Source of the DNA: Streptomyces sp. NBC_00289
GTDB lineage: Bacteria > Actinomycetota > Actinomycetes > Streptomycetales > Streptomycetaceae
Direction: 5' to 3'
DNA length: 64,000 bases
NCBI RefSeq assembly: GCF_041435115.1
Contig: NZ_CP108046.1
Location: 6,882,001-6,946,000, forward strand
Both the position numbers and the translations under genes were made by a program. Under the pieces are notes generated by a model that worked only from the letters and a program-made list of their open reading frames with translations, had not been told where the DNA came from and did no database searches. Shown one piece after another: positions 34,252 through 42,187 of the stretch (the first letter of the stretch is position 1; each line of letters opens with the position of its first letter).

Positions 34252-34982
34252 CGCCTCGCCCAGTCGGTCTGCGGTTCGGGCTGGTCCGTTTTTTCCGTGG
34301 AGACGAGGGGGCGTTGCAGATGCCAGACGTAGGCGGGGGGAACGTTGGCCCATACCGTCCAGCGGCCCGTGGCGTAGGTGCGCTGGTAGGCGGCCATGAT
34401 CTCGTCGACGGCGGCGTGGCGGCGGGCTTCGGCTCGCGATGCCGTCAGGGCACGCGCCTTGCGGGTGCCGAGGTAGGCGAAGTAGGTCAGCGTTCCGCCG
34501 GGGTGGAGCAGTTCCATGTAGCGGGCCATGATGCGCTCGACCTGCAAGGGCGTGAAGTTGGTCAGCGGCAGCCCCGAGACGATCACGTCGTACCGCTGGT
34601 CGCTGTCGAGCTGCTCGACGTAGGTCTGATGCACGTTCACCTGTGCGGGCCTGGCCGCCAGGTCTGGATGCGTGGTGACTAGATGGCGCAGTCGCGCGGC
34701 GAAACGTGGGTTCGCCTCGACGATGTCCAGTCGGCTGGCTCGGGGCAGTTCGGGTATCAGGGTGCGGGTGACCGCGCCGGTGCCGGCACCGGCCTCCAGG
34801 ACGGCCAGCGGGCGGGGGGCCTGAGCCCGTACGGGATCGGTCAGAGCACGGGCCAGGGCCTTTCCGCTGGGGGCCACGGCACCCGTGGTGCGCAGATCAC
34901 GGGCTGCCTCGATCAGGAACATCCAGCCTTCGGCATTGCGCTGCGCCAGGACACGGTCGTGGGAGGTGGTCCAGTCGTTCAT
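34248..34982 (-). CDS. Class I SAM-dependent methyltransferase (phospholipid methyltransferase-like)
   Basis: A 244-residue cytoplasmic methyltransferase. SAM motif I is LAVLEAGAGTGAVTRTL (about residues 57-73), motif II acidic residue is in RLDIVEANPRFA, and the post-motif segment YDVIVSGLPLTNF follows. The last segment (SGLPLTNF, MELLHPGGTLTYFAYLG) is like bacterial phosphatidylethanolamine N-methyltransferases. Pairing with DedA by a four-base overlap supports a membrane-lipid role. The ATG at 34982 lies seven bases after a TAGCGT -10 hexamer (34990-34995 on this strand), so a leaderless start is likely. Confidence 0.82.
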   Translation of the reverse strand: MNDWTTSHDRVLAQRNAEGWMFLIEAARDLRTTGAVAPSGKALARALTDPVRAQAPRPLAVLEAGAGTGAVTRTLIPELPRASRLDIVEANPRFAARLRHLVTTHPDLAARPAQVNVHQTYVEQLDSDQRYDVIVSGLPLTNFTPLQVERIMARYMELLHPGGTLTYFAYLGTRKARALTASRAEARRHAAVDEIMAAYQRTYATGRWTVWANVPPAYVWHLQRPLVSTEKTDQPEPQTDWARR

Positions 34983-34989
34983 GGAATCG

Positions 34990-34995
34990 ACGCTA
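34990..34995 (-). promoter_or_regulatory. -10 hexamer of a leaderless promoter for the methyltransferase gene
   Basis: TAGCGT on the minus strand ends seven bases before ATG 34982. No ribosome site is visible. Confidence 0.5.
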
Positions 34996-35039
34996 GAAAG
35001 CAGCGACCGGCATCGGATCCGCCGTTCTGCGACGGCGTC

Positions 35040-35057
35040 CCCCTACGAAAGTAGGGG
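35040..35057. promoter_or_regulatory. Perfect inverted repeat between divergent methyltransferase and kinase genes
   Basis: CCCCTAC (35040-35046) and GTAGGGG (35051-35057) flank gaaa. It is about 45 bases upstream of the -10 hexamer of the downstream kinase gene and is a likely operator for the response regulator at 36257. As RNA it would be a 7-bp GAAA tetraloop hairpin, but it probably lies outside the transcript. Confidence 0.6.
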
Positions 35058-35101
35058 ATGAACATCGCCGATCGCCGGACCGAACAGCGCACCGGTCTGC
35101 C

Positions 35102-35107
35102 TAGCAT
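35102..35107 (+). promoter_or_regulatory. -10 hexamer setting a leaderless start for the DesK-like kinase
   Basis: TAGCAT ends seven bases before GTG 35115. This argues against the upstream ATG at 35058, which directly abuts the operator-like inverted repeat. Confidence 0.55.
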
Positions 35108-35114
35108 GGGCCAG

Positions 35115-36260
35115 GTGAGCAGCAGAGAAGGCCGCAGATGGGCGGTCTACGGGCGAGGCGCACTCGTGGCGTTGTGCGTACTGGCCGCCGCGTCGAACGA
35201 CATCTCGTTCGACGGGCGCCACCTGGCCCCCGTCATCACCGCGGCGCTGGTGTGCGCAGTGGCCCTGCTCGTGCCCCGACTGCGCTGGCCGGTCGCGCCG
35301 CTGCTGGTCACCGTGGCCACGGCATGGTGGGGATGGCCATTGCTGCCGCTGCTGGCAGTCGCCCTGTTCGACCTGGCCGTGGATCGCCGGGCGCGGGTGG
35401 CGGTGGGATGTGCCGTCGCCGCCCTGGGCGCCAACCTGCTCAGCTACCGGGCCACCTCCCTATGGACGGCGCAGTCCTACGCGTCCACGCTGCTCCTCCC
35501 TGTGCTGGCCGTCCTCGTCGGGCTGTGGCTGGGTGGCCGGCGCCGCCTGGTCCGGGCACTGGCAGCCGACGTCGAGCACCTGCGCGTCGAGTCGCAGCTG
35601 CGCGAGGAAGCGGCCCGCATCGCGGAACGGTCCCGTATCGCCGCCGAGATGCACGACGTCCTGGCCCATCGCCTGAGCCTGATCGCGCTCCACACCGGCG
35701 TGCTGGCCACCAAGGGCGACATGCTGCCCGCACCGGTCGCGGAACGACTCGGTCTGCTGCGCACGGCGTCCGTCGAAGCCCTCACCGATCTCCGCGACGT
35801 TCTCGGTGTGCTGCGCGACCCCGACGCCCCGCCGGCCGGCGCCGCGCTCACGCCGGTGATGAGGGACGTAGGGGAACTGGCGGACGAGGCCCGCGCCGCC
35901 GGCCAACGCGTCGAGCTGACCACCGACGGCCTTCCCGAACAGGCTCCCACCACCCACCGCCTGGCCGTGCACCGCGTCGTCCAGGAAGCACTGACCAACG
36001 CCCGCAAGCACGCCGACGGCGCTCCGGTGACCGTACGCATCGACTACCGGCCGCCCGCCACCCTCGTCGAGGTCACCAACCCTCCTGGCACTCCCCGCAC
36101 GGACACCGTCGGCAGCGGCTACGGACTCGTCGGCCTGCGCGAACGCGTCACCACCCTCGGCGGCCACCTGAACGCCGGACCGGCCGGCGCGGGCGCGTGG
36201 CGCGTGGCTGCCCGCATCCCCCACCCCCTCGGCATCGAGCAGAACGGCACCTCCACATGA
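35115..36260 (+). CDS. DesK/NarL-type sensor histidine kinase
   Basis: A 381-residue membrane sensor kinase. About five membrane helices span residues 10-140, and a coiled-coil linker leads to HisKA_3 with His180 in AEMHDVLAHRLSL. The HATPase_c domain has VVQEALTNARKHA and GSGYGLVGLRERV. GTG 35115 is preferred because a -10 hexamer lies seven bases upstream; ATG 35058 would add 19 unremarkable residues. The stop overlaps the regulator start (ATGA). It is unrelated in its sensor part to the kinases at 29164 and 31636. Confidence 0.9.
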   Translation: MSSREGRRWAVYGRGALVALCVLAAASNDISFDGRHLAPVITAALVCAVALLVPRLRWPVAPLLVTVATAWWGWPLLPLLAVALFDLAVDRRARVAVGCAVAALGANLLSYRATSLWTAQSYASTLLLPVLAVLVGLWLGGRRRLVRALAADVEHLRVESQLREEAARIAERSRIAAEMHDVLAHRLSLIALHTGVLATKGDMLPAPVAERLGLLRTASVEALTDLRDVLGVLRDPDAPPAGAALTPVMRDVGELADEARAAGQRVELTTDGLPEQAPTTHRLAVHRVVQEALTNARKHADGAPVTVRIDYRPPATLVEVTNPPGTPRTDTVGSGYGLVGLRERVTTLGGHLNAGPAGAGAWRVAARIPHPLGIEQNGTST

Positions 36261-36907
36261 TCCGCGCCATGATCGTCGACGACGATGCCCTGGTCCGCCT
36301 CGGCCTCGCCGACCTCCTCGACGGCGACCAGGACATCGAGGTGGTGGCCCAGGCCGCCGACGGCCTGAAGGCCATCGAGCAGGCCACCGCCCACCGCATC
36401 GACGTCGCCCTCGTCGACGTGCGCATGCCCCGCATGGACGGCATCGCCGCCACCGCCCGCCTACGAGCCCTGCCCCACCCGCCGAAGGTGATCACCCTGA
36501 CCACCTTCGACCTCGACGAATACGTCTACGACGCCCTCGCCGCAGGAGCCGACGGGTTCCTGCTCAAGGACACCGACCCCGCCGAAATACTGCGCGCCGT
36601 CCACCTGGTGGCCGCCGGCTCGGCCATGCTCCACCCCGCCGCGGCCCGCCGCCTCATCGACCGCTACCACGCCACCAACCAACCCCAGGTCACCGCGGCC
36701 CAGGCCCGGCTGGAGCGGCTCACCCCCCGCGAACGCGACGTACTCGCCCTGCTCGCCCAGGGCGACACCAACGCCGACATCGCCGCCCGTCTCGCCATGC
36801 GCGAGAGCACCGTCAAGGCCCACGTGAGCCGCATCCTGACCGCGCTGGAGGTCACCAACCGCGTCCAAGCCGCCCTCGTGGCCCGCGACGCAGGCCTGGC
36901 CACCTGA
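36257..36907 (+). CDS. NarL/FixJ-family response regulator, partner of the DesK-like kinase
   Basis: A 216-residue regulator. The receiver domain has Asp8-Asp9-Asp10 and phospho-acceptor Asp54 in ALVDVRMPR, Thr in ITLTTFD and Lys in FLLKDT. The C-terminal LuxR helix-turn-helix is LTPRERDVLALLAQGDTNADIAARL. The start is fixed by the four-base overlap with the kinase. The nearby inverted repeat at 35040-35057 suggests autoregulation and control of the divergent methyltransferase/dedA pair, which is inference. Confidence 0.95.
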   Translation: MIRAMIVDDDALVRLGLADLLDGDQDIEVVAQAADGLKAIEQATAHRIDVALVDVRMPRMDGIAATARLRALPHPPKVITLTTFDLDEYVYDALAAGADGFLLKDTDPAEILRAVHLVAAGSAMLHPAAARRLIDRYHATNQPQVTAAQARLERLTPRERDVLALLAQGDTNADIAARLAMRESTVKAHVSRILTALEVTNRVQAALVARDAGLAT

Positions 36908-36919
36908 CCCGAGCTGTTG

Positions 36920-37930
36920 TTACTGCCAGGTCGGCATCATGGCCGCCGGGTAGCGGGAGCCGGCCGATCCGTGCGGCAGGATCTCCTGGACGCGGGCGAG
37001 GTCCTCGGATGTGAGCGTGACCTGCGCGGCGGCCACGTTCTCTTCCAGACGCTGCGAGCTGCGGGTGCCCGGGATGGGAACGATGTCGTCGCCCTGTGCG
37101 AGCAGCCAGGCCAGCGCCAGCTGGGTGACCGCGATGCCCTTGCTCCGCGCCAGTGCGGTCAGCTCGCGGACCGCGGCGAGGTTCTTCTCGTAGTTGCCGG
37201 GCTGCCAGCGGTCGTCCTTGCTGCGCATGTCGTAGGCGGAGTATTCGTCGGACGGTTTGACGGCGGCTGTGAGGAAGCCGCGGCCCAGCGGAGAGTAGGG
37301 AACGAAGCCGATGCCCAGCTCCCGTACGACCGGCAGGACGTCGGCCTCCACGGCTCGCTCGAACACCGAGTACTCGGTCTGGAGCACCGAGACCGGGTGG
37401 ACGGTGTGGGCGCGGCGGATCGTGTCGGGGCCGGCCTCGCTCAGGCCGAAGTAGCGGACCTTGCCTTCGGCGATCAGCTCCCCGACCGTCCCCGCCACGT
37501 CCTCGATGGGGACGTCCGGGTCGACGCGGTGCTGGTACAGCACGTCGATGTGGTCGGTGTCCAGGTGGCGCAAGCTGTTCTCGGTGACCTCGCGGATGCG
37601 CTCGGGGCGGCTGTCCAGGGCGGCTCCGAACCTGGTCGGATCCGAGAGGTCGAAACCGAACTTGGTCGCGATCAGGATGTCGTCGCGGAAGGTTTTCACG
37701 GCGCGCCCGAGGAGCTGCTCGTTGCTGCCGCTGCCCAGGCCGTACAGCTCTGCCGTGTCGAAGAGGGTGACCCCGAGTTCGTAGGCCCGGCTGATGGTGG
37801 CGATACTGCTCCGGTCGTCCGAAGCCCCGTAGGCCATCGTCATGCCCATCGTGCCCAGCCCGATCGCCCCGGCCCTGAGGCCCTGGCCGCCGAGGGTACG
37901 CTGGGGAAGGTTCGTGGTGTGCTGTGACAT
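36920..37930 (-). CDS. Aldo/keto reductase
   Basis: A 336-residue NADPH-dependent aldo/keto reductase of the AKR13-like group. The catalytic tetrad is visible: Asp and Tyr in LFDTAELYG, Lys in LIATKFGFD and His in VLYQHRVDP. The NADP-binding end is VPIPGTRSSQRLEENVAAA. It reduces aldehydes or ketones; the natural substrate is unknown. ATG 37930 is chosen since the -10-like TAGCGT is seven bases upstream (37938-37943), suggesting a leaderless message. It is divergent from the AraC regulator at 38018, which probably controls it. Confidence 0.92.
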   Translation of the reverse strand: MSQHTTNLPQRTLGGQGLRAGAIGLGTMGMTMAYGASDDRSSIATISRAYELGVTLFDTAELYGLGSGSNEQLLGRAVKTFRDDILIATKFGFDLSDPTRFGAALDSRPERIREVTENSLRHLDTDHIDVLYQHRVDPDVPIEDVAGTVGELIAEGKVRYFGLSEAGPDTIRRAHTVHPVSVLQTEYSVFERAVEADVLPVVRELGIGFVPYSPLGRGFLTAAVKPSDEYSAYDMRSKDDRWQPGNYEKNLAAVRELTALARSKGIAVTQLALAWLLAQGDDIVPIPGTRSSQRLEENVAAAQVTLTSEDLARVQEILPHGSAGSRYPAAMMPTWQ

Positions 37931-37937
37931 GCCCTCA

Positions 37938-37943
37938 ACGCTA
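37938..37943 (-). promoter_or_regulatory. -10 hexamer of a leaderless promoter for the aldo/keto reductase
   Basis: TAGCGT on the minus strand ends seven bases before ATG 37930, the same arrangement as at the methyltransferase gene. Confidence 0.5.
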
Positions 37944-38017
37944 GGGACACGGCACCCGGGGGGCATGGGGCGTCGCTCGCACAGGATTGCCTGATCCTCT
38001 CAGCGAAGGAGCGCGTC

Positions 38018-38914
38018 GTGTTGGACCGCCTCGCCGCGGCAATCGACCGTCACTGCGTGGGACCGGGCTCGGACACCGCTGTTCCCCGGCTTTTGCTGGT
38101 CGCGGTCGAAGAGCCCATCGAGCCCACCGACCTGCTGTACGAACCGATGATCTGCTTCGTCGCCAGTGGCACGAAACGCGCCACCGCCGGAGAAGTGAGC
38201 CAGGTGGCGCGACCCGGCGAGATGCTCCTCACCACGATCGACCTGCCCGTCACCATCGAGCTGGAGCAGGTGCCCTACCAGTCCGCCGTCATGCGGTTCG
38301 ACGACCAGGCGCTCACCGAGATGCTCGTCGAGCTGGACGAAACAGGTCAGGGCGCCCCGTTGTCGGCCGGGGGGCAGGTGAGCGCGCCGATGACACCGGA
38401 ACTCGTCGACGCGGTCACCCGCTGGGTCCAGCTCCTCGACACCCCCGAAGACATCCGCCCCCTCGCCACCCGGATCGAGAGCGAGATCCTCTACCGACTG
38501 CTGCGCAGCTCCCTCGGCCCCGTCCTGCGCCAGTGGTCGCCGACAGACTCGGCCACGACCCGGGTACGCGAGGTGGCCCGATGGATCTGCGCGCACTACA
38601 CCGAGCCGCTCAGCATCGACGCGATCGCCGCCGCGGCACACATGAGCCCCGCCAGCTTGCACCGGCACTTCAAAGCGGCCACCGGCATGAGCCCGCTCAG
38701 GTACCAGAAACACCTACGGTTGCAGGAGGCGCGGCGGCGCCTGGTCGCCGGCGACGCCACCGCGGCCCAGATCGCTCACGCGGTCGGATACGTGAGCGCC
38801 ACCCAGTTCAACCGCGAGTACCGCAGCACCTACGGCCTCCCGCCGGGCCAGGACGCGGCCCGGCTACGCACCCGACTCACCCTCAGCCGCACTGGCACAA
38901 CACGGCGGGCATAG
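38018..38914 (+). CDS. AraC-family transcriptional regulator
   Basis: A 298-residue regulator. The N-terminal cupin-type AraC_N domain covers about residues 10-170. The C-terminal double helix-turn-helix comprises LSIDAIAAAAHMSPASLHRHF and ATAAQIAHAVGYVSATQFNREY. GTG 38018 follows AAGGAG. Regulators of this subtype usually control a divergent oxidoreductase; here that is the aldo/keto reductase 88 bases away. The effector is probably the reductase substrate (inference). Confidence 0.92.
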   Translation: MLDRLAAAIDRHCVGPGSDTAVPRLLLVAVEEPIEPTDLLYEPMICFVASGTKRATAGEVSQVARPGEMLLTTIDLPVTIELEQVPYQSAVMRFDDQALTEMLVELDETGQGAPLSAGGQVSAPMTPELVDAVTRWVQLLDTPEDIRPLATRIESEILYRLLRSSLGPVLRQWSPTDSATTRVREVARWICAHYTEPLSIDAIAAAAHMSPASLHRHFKAATGMSPLRYQKHLRLQEARRRLVAGDATAAQIAHAVGYVSATQFNREYRSTYGLPPGQDAARLRTRLTLSRTGTTRRA

Positions 38915-38922
38915 GCCCGGGA

Positions 38923-38988
38923 CCCGGACGTGCCGGCCGCATTCGTCATCGACACACTCCTGCACGGCACAGGGCACGCGGCTGAGCC
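38923..38988 (+). pseudogene. Relic of a TetR regulator C-terminus
   Basis: About 22 codons read DPDVPAAFVIDTLLHGTGHA. They match the very end of the intact TetR protein at 53688-54266 (DPDTLAALVIDTLLHGAGP), and the DNA is also near-identical. No other part of the gene is present. It begins nine bases after the AraC stop. Confidence 0.7.
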
Positions 38989-39455
38989 GACAGACGCATC
39001 ACCGGGTGACTGCACGACGCCATGGCGGGTGATGCGATACCGCCAGCCGCCACCAGATGGGTGTGACGGCGTCTGCCTGATTTGCCACATACAGGAACGG
39101 CTCCGACCAGTGCTCATAAGTGAATCCGGGATGGTTCGTCGACTCATTGGGGCCGTCCTGGACGCACCAGTCGACGTCTCCCGAGCCGTGGAGACGATCT
39201 GGCCCAGTCCGGTGGGAAGGGGAATCCGCTGCGGGCAGATTCGAGATCCCCCTCCGAGTTGGCGCGATCGAACGGTTAGCCCCGTGCCGTTTTTGCCGTG
39301 CGACGGAGTTGGGGACGCATTGGGGACGCATTGGGGACGCAAGGATGGGAAGAGACTGACAAAGGCAGGGGAGTGCCGACACCGGCCACCCCCTCTGAGC
39401 TGCAAAAACGCTACCGATCGGCTTAGAAACACCAGGGGACGCCAAGATCCTCAAA
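38989..39455. other. Gene-poor relic stretch before the right tRNA repeat
   Basis: No intact gene. On the minus strand about 38999-39190 reads like a fragment of an unknown protein (GSGDVDWCVQDGPNES, then EHWSEPFLYVANQ and IWWRLAV) without start or full length. At 39287-39345 there is a triplicated ttggggacgca stretch, also present after the TetR gene at 54278-54320, whose plus frame reads ELGTHWGR, reminiscent of tails of actinobacterial integrases. This is probably the decayed integrase end of the element. Confidence 0.5.
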
Positions 39456-39501
39456 GGACTCATAATCCGTCGGCCGTGGGTCCGAGTCCCACCCGCCCCA
39501 C
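39456..39501. other. attR-like site: duplicated 3' half of the CAT tRNA gene
   Basis: 46 bases match 25873-25918 with one substitution (T to C in the T-loop). The 5' half of a tRNA is absent, so this is not a functional tRNA gene. With the left copy it brackets ~13.5 kb of accessory genes. Confidence 0.75.
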
Positions 39502-39635
39502 CTGCGCTGGTGGCGCAGGCCGATCATCACGACCTCGAACGCGGCCCCGGCGCCGTCCTCGTCGGCCCCTCATTGCCCTGGTAGCTCACACCATCAGGCG
39601 ACGCCAGAACCCCTCAAAGAATCACGAACCGCCCA

Positions 39636-40103
39636 CTCGTAATCCGCGGCCAGCAGGACCTGAACCTGCCGCAGGAAGTCTACGACCAGTGGCGCGAGGC
39701 CATCCGGCTGCGCAAGGACGGCAAACCACGGGTCGACGGCGGTACCGGCATGCTGCTGCCGGTCCGCGCGTTCTACATGGACATCCAGAGCTGGGCATTG
39801 GAGGAACCCCAGCGGTGGCCGCGCTGGGCCGCGCCGTGTCCGATCCCGCCGGCGGACCTGCGGGGGTTCGGGGCGCGGCGGCGCCGGATCAACGAACGCA
39901 CCGCCGACCGGGTCAGGCAACGCCAGCCGCTGCTACCGGCGTTGGTCGCGCATGCGGAGGAGCACTACAGCGGGCGGCGTGTCCTGTTCGAGGCCGTGCG
40001 GCAGGCAGGACCGGTGGAGGCGGACGAGCTGGCCGGGTTCGCCAGGACCGTGGCGACTGGCCGGTGCGCTGCCGTCGTGCCTCCCCAGCCGGCCGGGCGC
40101 TGA
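39636..40103 (+). pseudogene. Fragment of a tyrosine recombinase/transposon integrase
   Basis: About 155 codons without a proper start. They include GGTGMLLPVRAFYMDIQSWA, then PRWAAPCPIPPADL and RTADRVRQRQPLLPALV, which resemble the middle region of Tn554-type and related actinobacterial site-specific recombinases (FYxDIxxWA, WAxPCPI, RxRERLPxLPxL). The catalytic C-terminal Arg/His/Tyr part is missing, and the frame ends abruptly next to the convergent oxidoreductase gene. It sits just outside the right tRNA repeat. Confidence 0.65.
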
Positions 40104-40104
40104 G

Positions 40105-41004
40105 CTACGGCCGCAGGACGAGCTTCCCGGCGGCGTGACCGCTCGCGCTCAGCTCCTGCGCCTTCGCGGCGTCCTCCAGCAGAAGGCTCTGCGCGATGCG
40201 CACCGTGAGCTTGCCGTCGGCTGCGAGGCGGGCGTACTCGCCGAGGCGGGAACCGAACGGGGCGCCGGGGCCGGAGAAGGTGACGCCCAGCTCGGCGGCC
40301 TTCAGATCGGCGATGGTGATGATCCGGTCGGTGCCGCCGCGCAGGTCGATCGACACCTCCAGGTCGCCTGCCCCCGCGGCGTCGTACACGGCGTCGATGC
40401 CCTGCGATGCGGCCTCGCGGACCCGGTCGGCCAGGCCGGCGCCGTAGGCGACCGGGATTGCGCCCAGCGAGCGCAGGTAGTCGTGGTTGCCGGGGGAGGC
40501 GGTGCCAATGACCGTGGCGCCGCGGGTGACCGCGAGCTGAACACCGACGGCGCCGGCCACACCCGCGGCTCCGTGCAGCAGGAGCGTGTCGCCTTCCCCG
40601 ACGCCGAGGGCGTCGAGCACGCGGACCGATGTCTCGACGGCGACGGGCAGTGCCGCGGCGAGGTCCCAGTCGAGGTCCGCGGGCTTCGGGCCGAAGTCGA
40701 CGGCCAGCGCGTGCTCGGCGTATGCGCCGGTGACGGTCCAGCCCAGGACCTCGTCACCCACCGCGACGCCGGTCACGCCTTCGCCGACCTCGTCGACGAC
40801 GCCGGCCGCCTCCACGCCGGGGATCACCGGGAACGGCGGGGCGATTTGCAGCCTCCACCCGTTGCGGATCTTGGAGTCGAGCGGGTTGACCCCTGCCGCC
40901 ACGACCTTCAGCCGCACCTGCCCGGGTCCGGCGTGCGGCTCGTCGACCTCTTCGAGGCGGAGGACTTCCGGGCCGCCGAACTCGGTGTAGGTGATCGCCT
41001 TCAT
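40105..41004 (-). CDS. NADP-dependent oxidoreductase, zinc-free quinone reductase-like MDR
   Basis: A 299-residue medium-chain dehydrogenase/reductase. The N-terminal GroES-like domain begins MKAITYTEFGGPEVLRLEEV, the Rossmann domain carries LLLHGAAGVAGAVGVQLAVTRGATVIG (AAxGGxG-type NADPH motif), and there are no zinc-binding cysteines. It probably reduces quinones or enones. ATG 41004 is the family start with AGGACATG context. It is a paralogue of the enzyme at 57585 (same AYAEHALA and GKLVL ends). It forms a convergent or tail-adjacent pair with the NmrA gene upstream. Confidence 0.9.
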   Translation of the reverse strand: MKAITYTEFGGPEVLRLEEVDEPHAGPGQVRLKVVAAGVNPLDSKIRNGWRLQIAPPFPVIPGVEAAGVVDEVGEGVTGVAVGDEVLGWTVTGAYAEHALAVDFGPKPADLDWDLAAALPVAVETSVRVLDALGVGEGDTLLLHGAAGVAGAVGVQLAVTRGATVIGTASPGNHDYLRSLGAIPVAYGAGLADRVREAASQGIDAVYDAAGAGDLEVSIDLRGGTDRIITIADLKAAELGVTFSGPGAPFGSRLGEYARLAADGKLTVRIAQSLLLEDAAKAQELSASGHAAGKLVLRP

Positions 41005-41100
41005 GTCCTGCTCCAGGGCTCGTCGCTCTAGGTGAAAGATCAACTTGGCCGGGACCGGTGGCGGCCGCACCGGCACTTCGACTAGTTCCGGCTCGGAGGC

Positions 41101-41979
41101 TCAGGAACCAGCCACGTTTGTGGGCGCGGTCCAGCCGGTGGATCGGATCCACTCGGCCAGGTCGAGGGTGGCCGGCTCGATCGCCCGCACCACCGCAAGA
41201 TCCGACGGGTGTTCCGCCGCCTTCGCGAACTGGCGGAACATCGCCCTGTCGAGGTCGCTGGGAAGCACGCTCAACGGGAGGGCCTCGTAACGTGCCGGGA
41301 GCCCGGCGCGCGCGCCGAACGCCGTGGCGATCTGAGGGCCCGTCAGCTCGTCGCCGACGAGCTCGACGGCTCCGCCGGGTGCCTCCGCGGTGTCGAGCAG
41401 GAGCGCGGCGGCGACCCGGCCGACGTCCCTGACCGAGATCATCTTCAGGGCGACGTCCTCCGGCAGCGGCAGCCTCAGCACGATCTCTCCGTGCTCCAGG
41501 CTCGGTGCCATCTCCTCCATGAAGGGGGTCGGGCGAACCATCGCGGCCCTGAGGCCGGACTTCCTCAGGTGCTCCTCGATCGAGTGCTTCGAGTCATGGT
41601 GCGGCACACCCCGCTCCCGGTCCGCACCGAAGACCGAGTTGAACACGACGTGCGGGACGCGTGCCGCGACCGCCGCGTCGACGAGCGCGGTGCCGATGCG
41701 GATCTCCGTCTCGACCTCTTCGAGGTTGTTCGCTTCCGGGGTCATGAAGTAGAACGCCTCGACCGCCGTCAGCGCGGCGGCCAGCGACGCCGGGTCGTCG
41801 GTCCGGATGGCCGCCAGCTCGACGCCGCGGGCGGCCAGCGCCTGAGCCCGGTCGGATTGCGGGTTGCGGACCAGGGCCCGCACCGTGGCCTTGTGGTCCA
41901 GCAGCGCGTCGACCACCGCCCCGCCCTGTTGCCCCGTCGCGCCGAAGACTGCGATCGTGCCGGTCGTCTGTGTGCTCAT
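41101..41979 (-). CDS. NmrA-like NAD(P)-binding protein
   Basis: A 292-residue atypical short-chain dehydrogenase fold. The N-terminal glycine motif is IAVFGATGQQGGAVVDALL, followed by VRALVRNPQSDRA, where the basic residues fit NADP preference. The usual YxxxK catalytic pair is replaced by the atypical HHDSKHSIEEHLRKSG region. It may act as a redox sensor or an NAD(P)H-dependent reductase. ATG 41979 follows GAAGGGTGG. It is divergent from the AraC regulator at 42188 and immediately upstream of the quinone reductase-like gene on the same strand, so probably one operon. Confidence 0.87.
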   Translation of the reverse strand: MSTQTTGTIAVFGATGQQGGAVVDALLDHKATVRALVRNPQSDRAQALAARGVELAAIRTDDPASLAAALTAVEAFYFMTPEANNLEEVETEIRIGTALVDAAVAARVPHVVFNSVFGADRERGVPHHDSKHSIEEHLRKSGLRAAMVRPTPFMEEMAPSLEHGEIVLRLPLPEDVALKMISVRDVGRVAAALLLDTAEAPGGAVELVGDELTGPQIATAFGARAGLPARYEALPLSVLPSDLDRAMFRQFAKAAEHPSDLAVVRAIEPATLDLAEWIRSTGWTAPTNVAGS

Positions 41980-42174
41980 CGCTGCCACCCTTCACTCAGG
42001 GCGTGAGCGAGGTGAGCACGAGTCCGGTGTTGACCTCGGCGGTGGGGGGAGGACGACGCGGGCGCGGCGTCCTCGACCTTGATCTTTTGTGACATGTCTC
42101 TACGGTGCGGTCTGCGGGGCCAGGCTCACCACCGGTATCGCGCCAGGTTCTCCCGATAACCCGCCAGTGCCGGG

Positions 42175-42180
42175 TAGCCT
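42175..42180 (+). promoter_or_regulatory. -10 hexamer of a leaderless promoter for the AraC gene at 42188
   Basis: TAGCCT ends seven bases before GTG 42188 with no Shine-Dalgarno site. This supports this start rather than the ATG 99 bases upstream. Confidence 0.5.
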
Positions 42181-42187
42181 CGATCGC

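Noticed and set aside
35058..35114. ATG 35058 as start of the DesK-like kinase
   Set aside because: It touches the operator-like inverted repeat, has no ribosome site, and lies upstream of the -10 hexamer that predicts transcription from 35115.
39456..39501. A second CAT tRNA gene
   Set aside because: Only the 3' part exists, the D-arm and 5' acceptor are absent, and the T-loop carries a T to C change.
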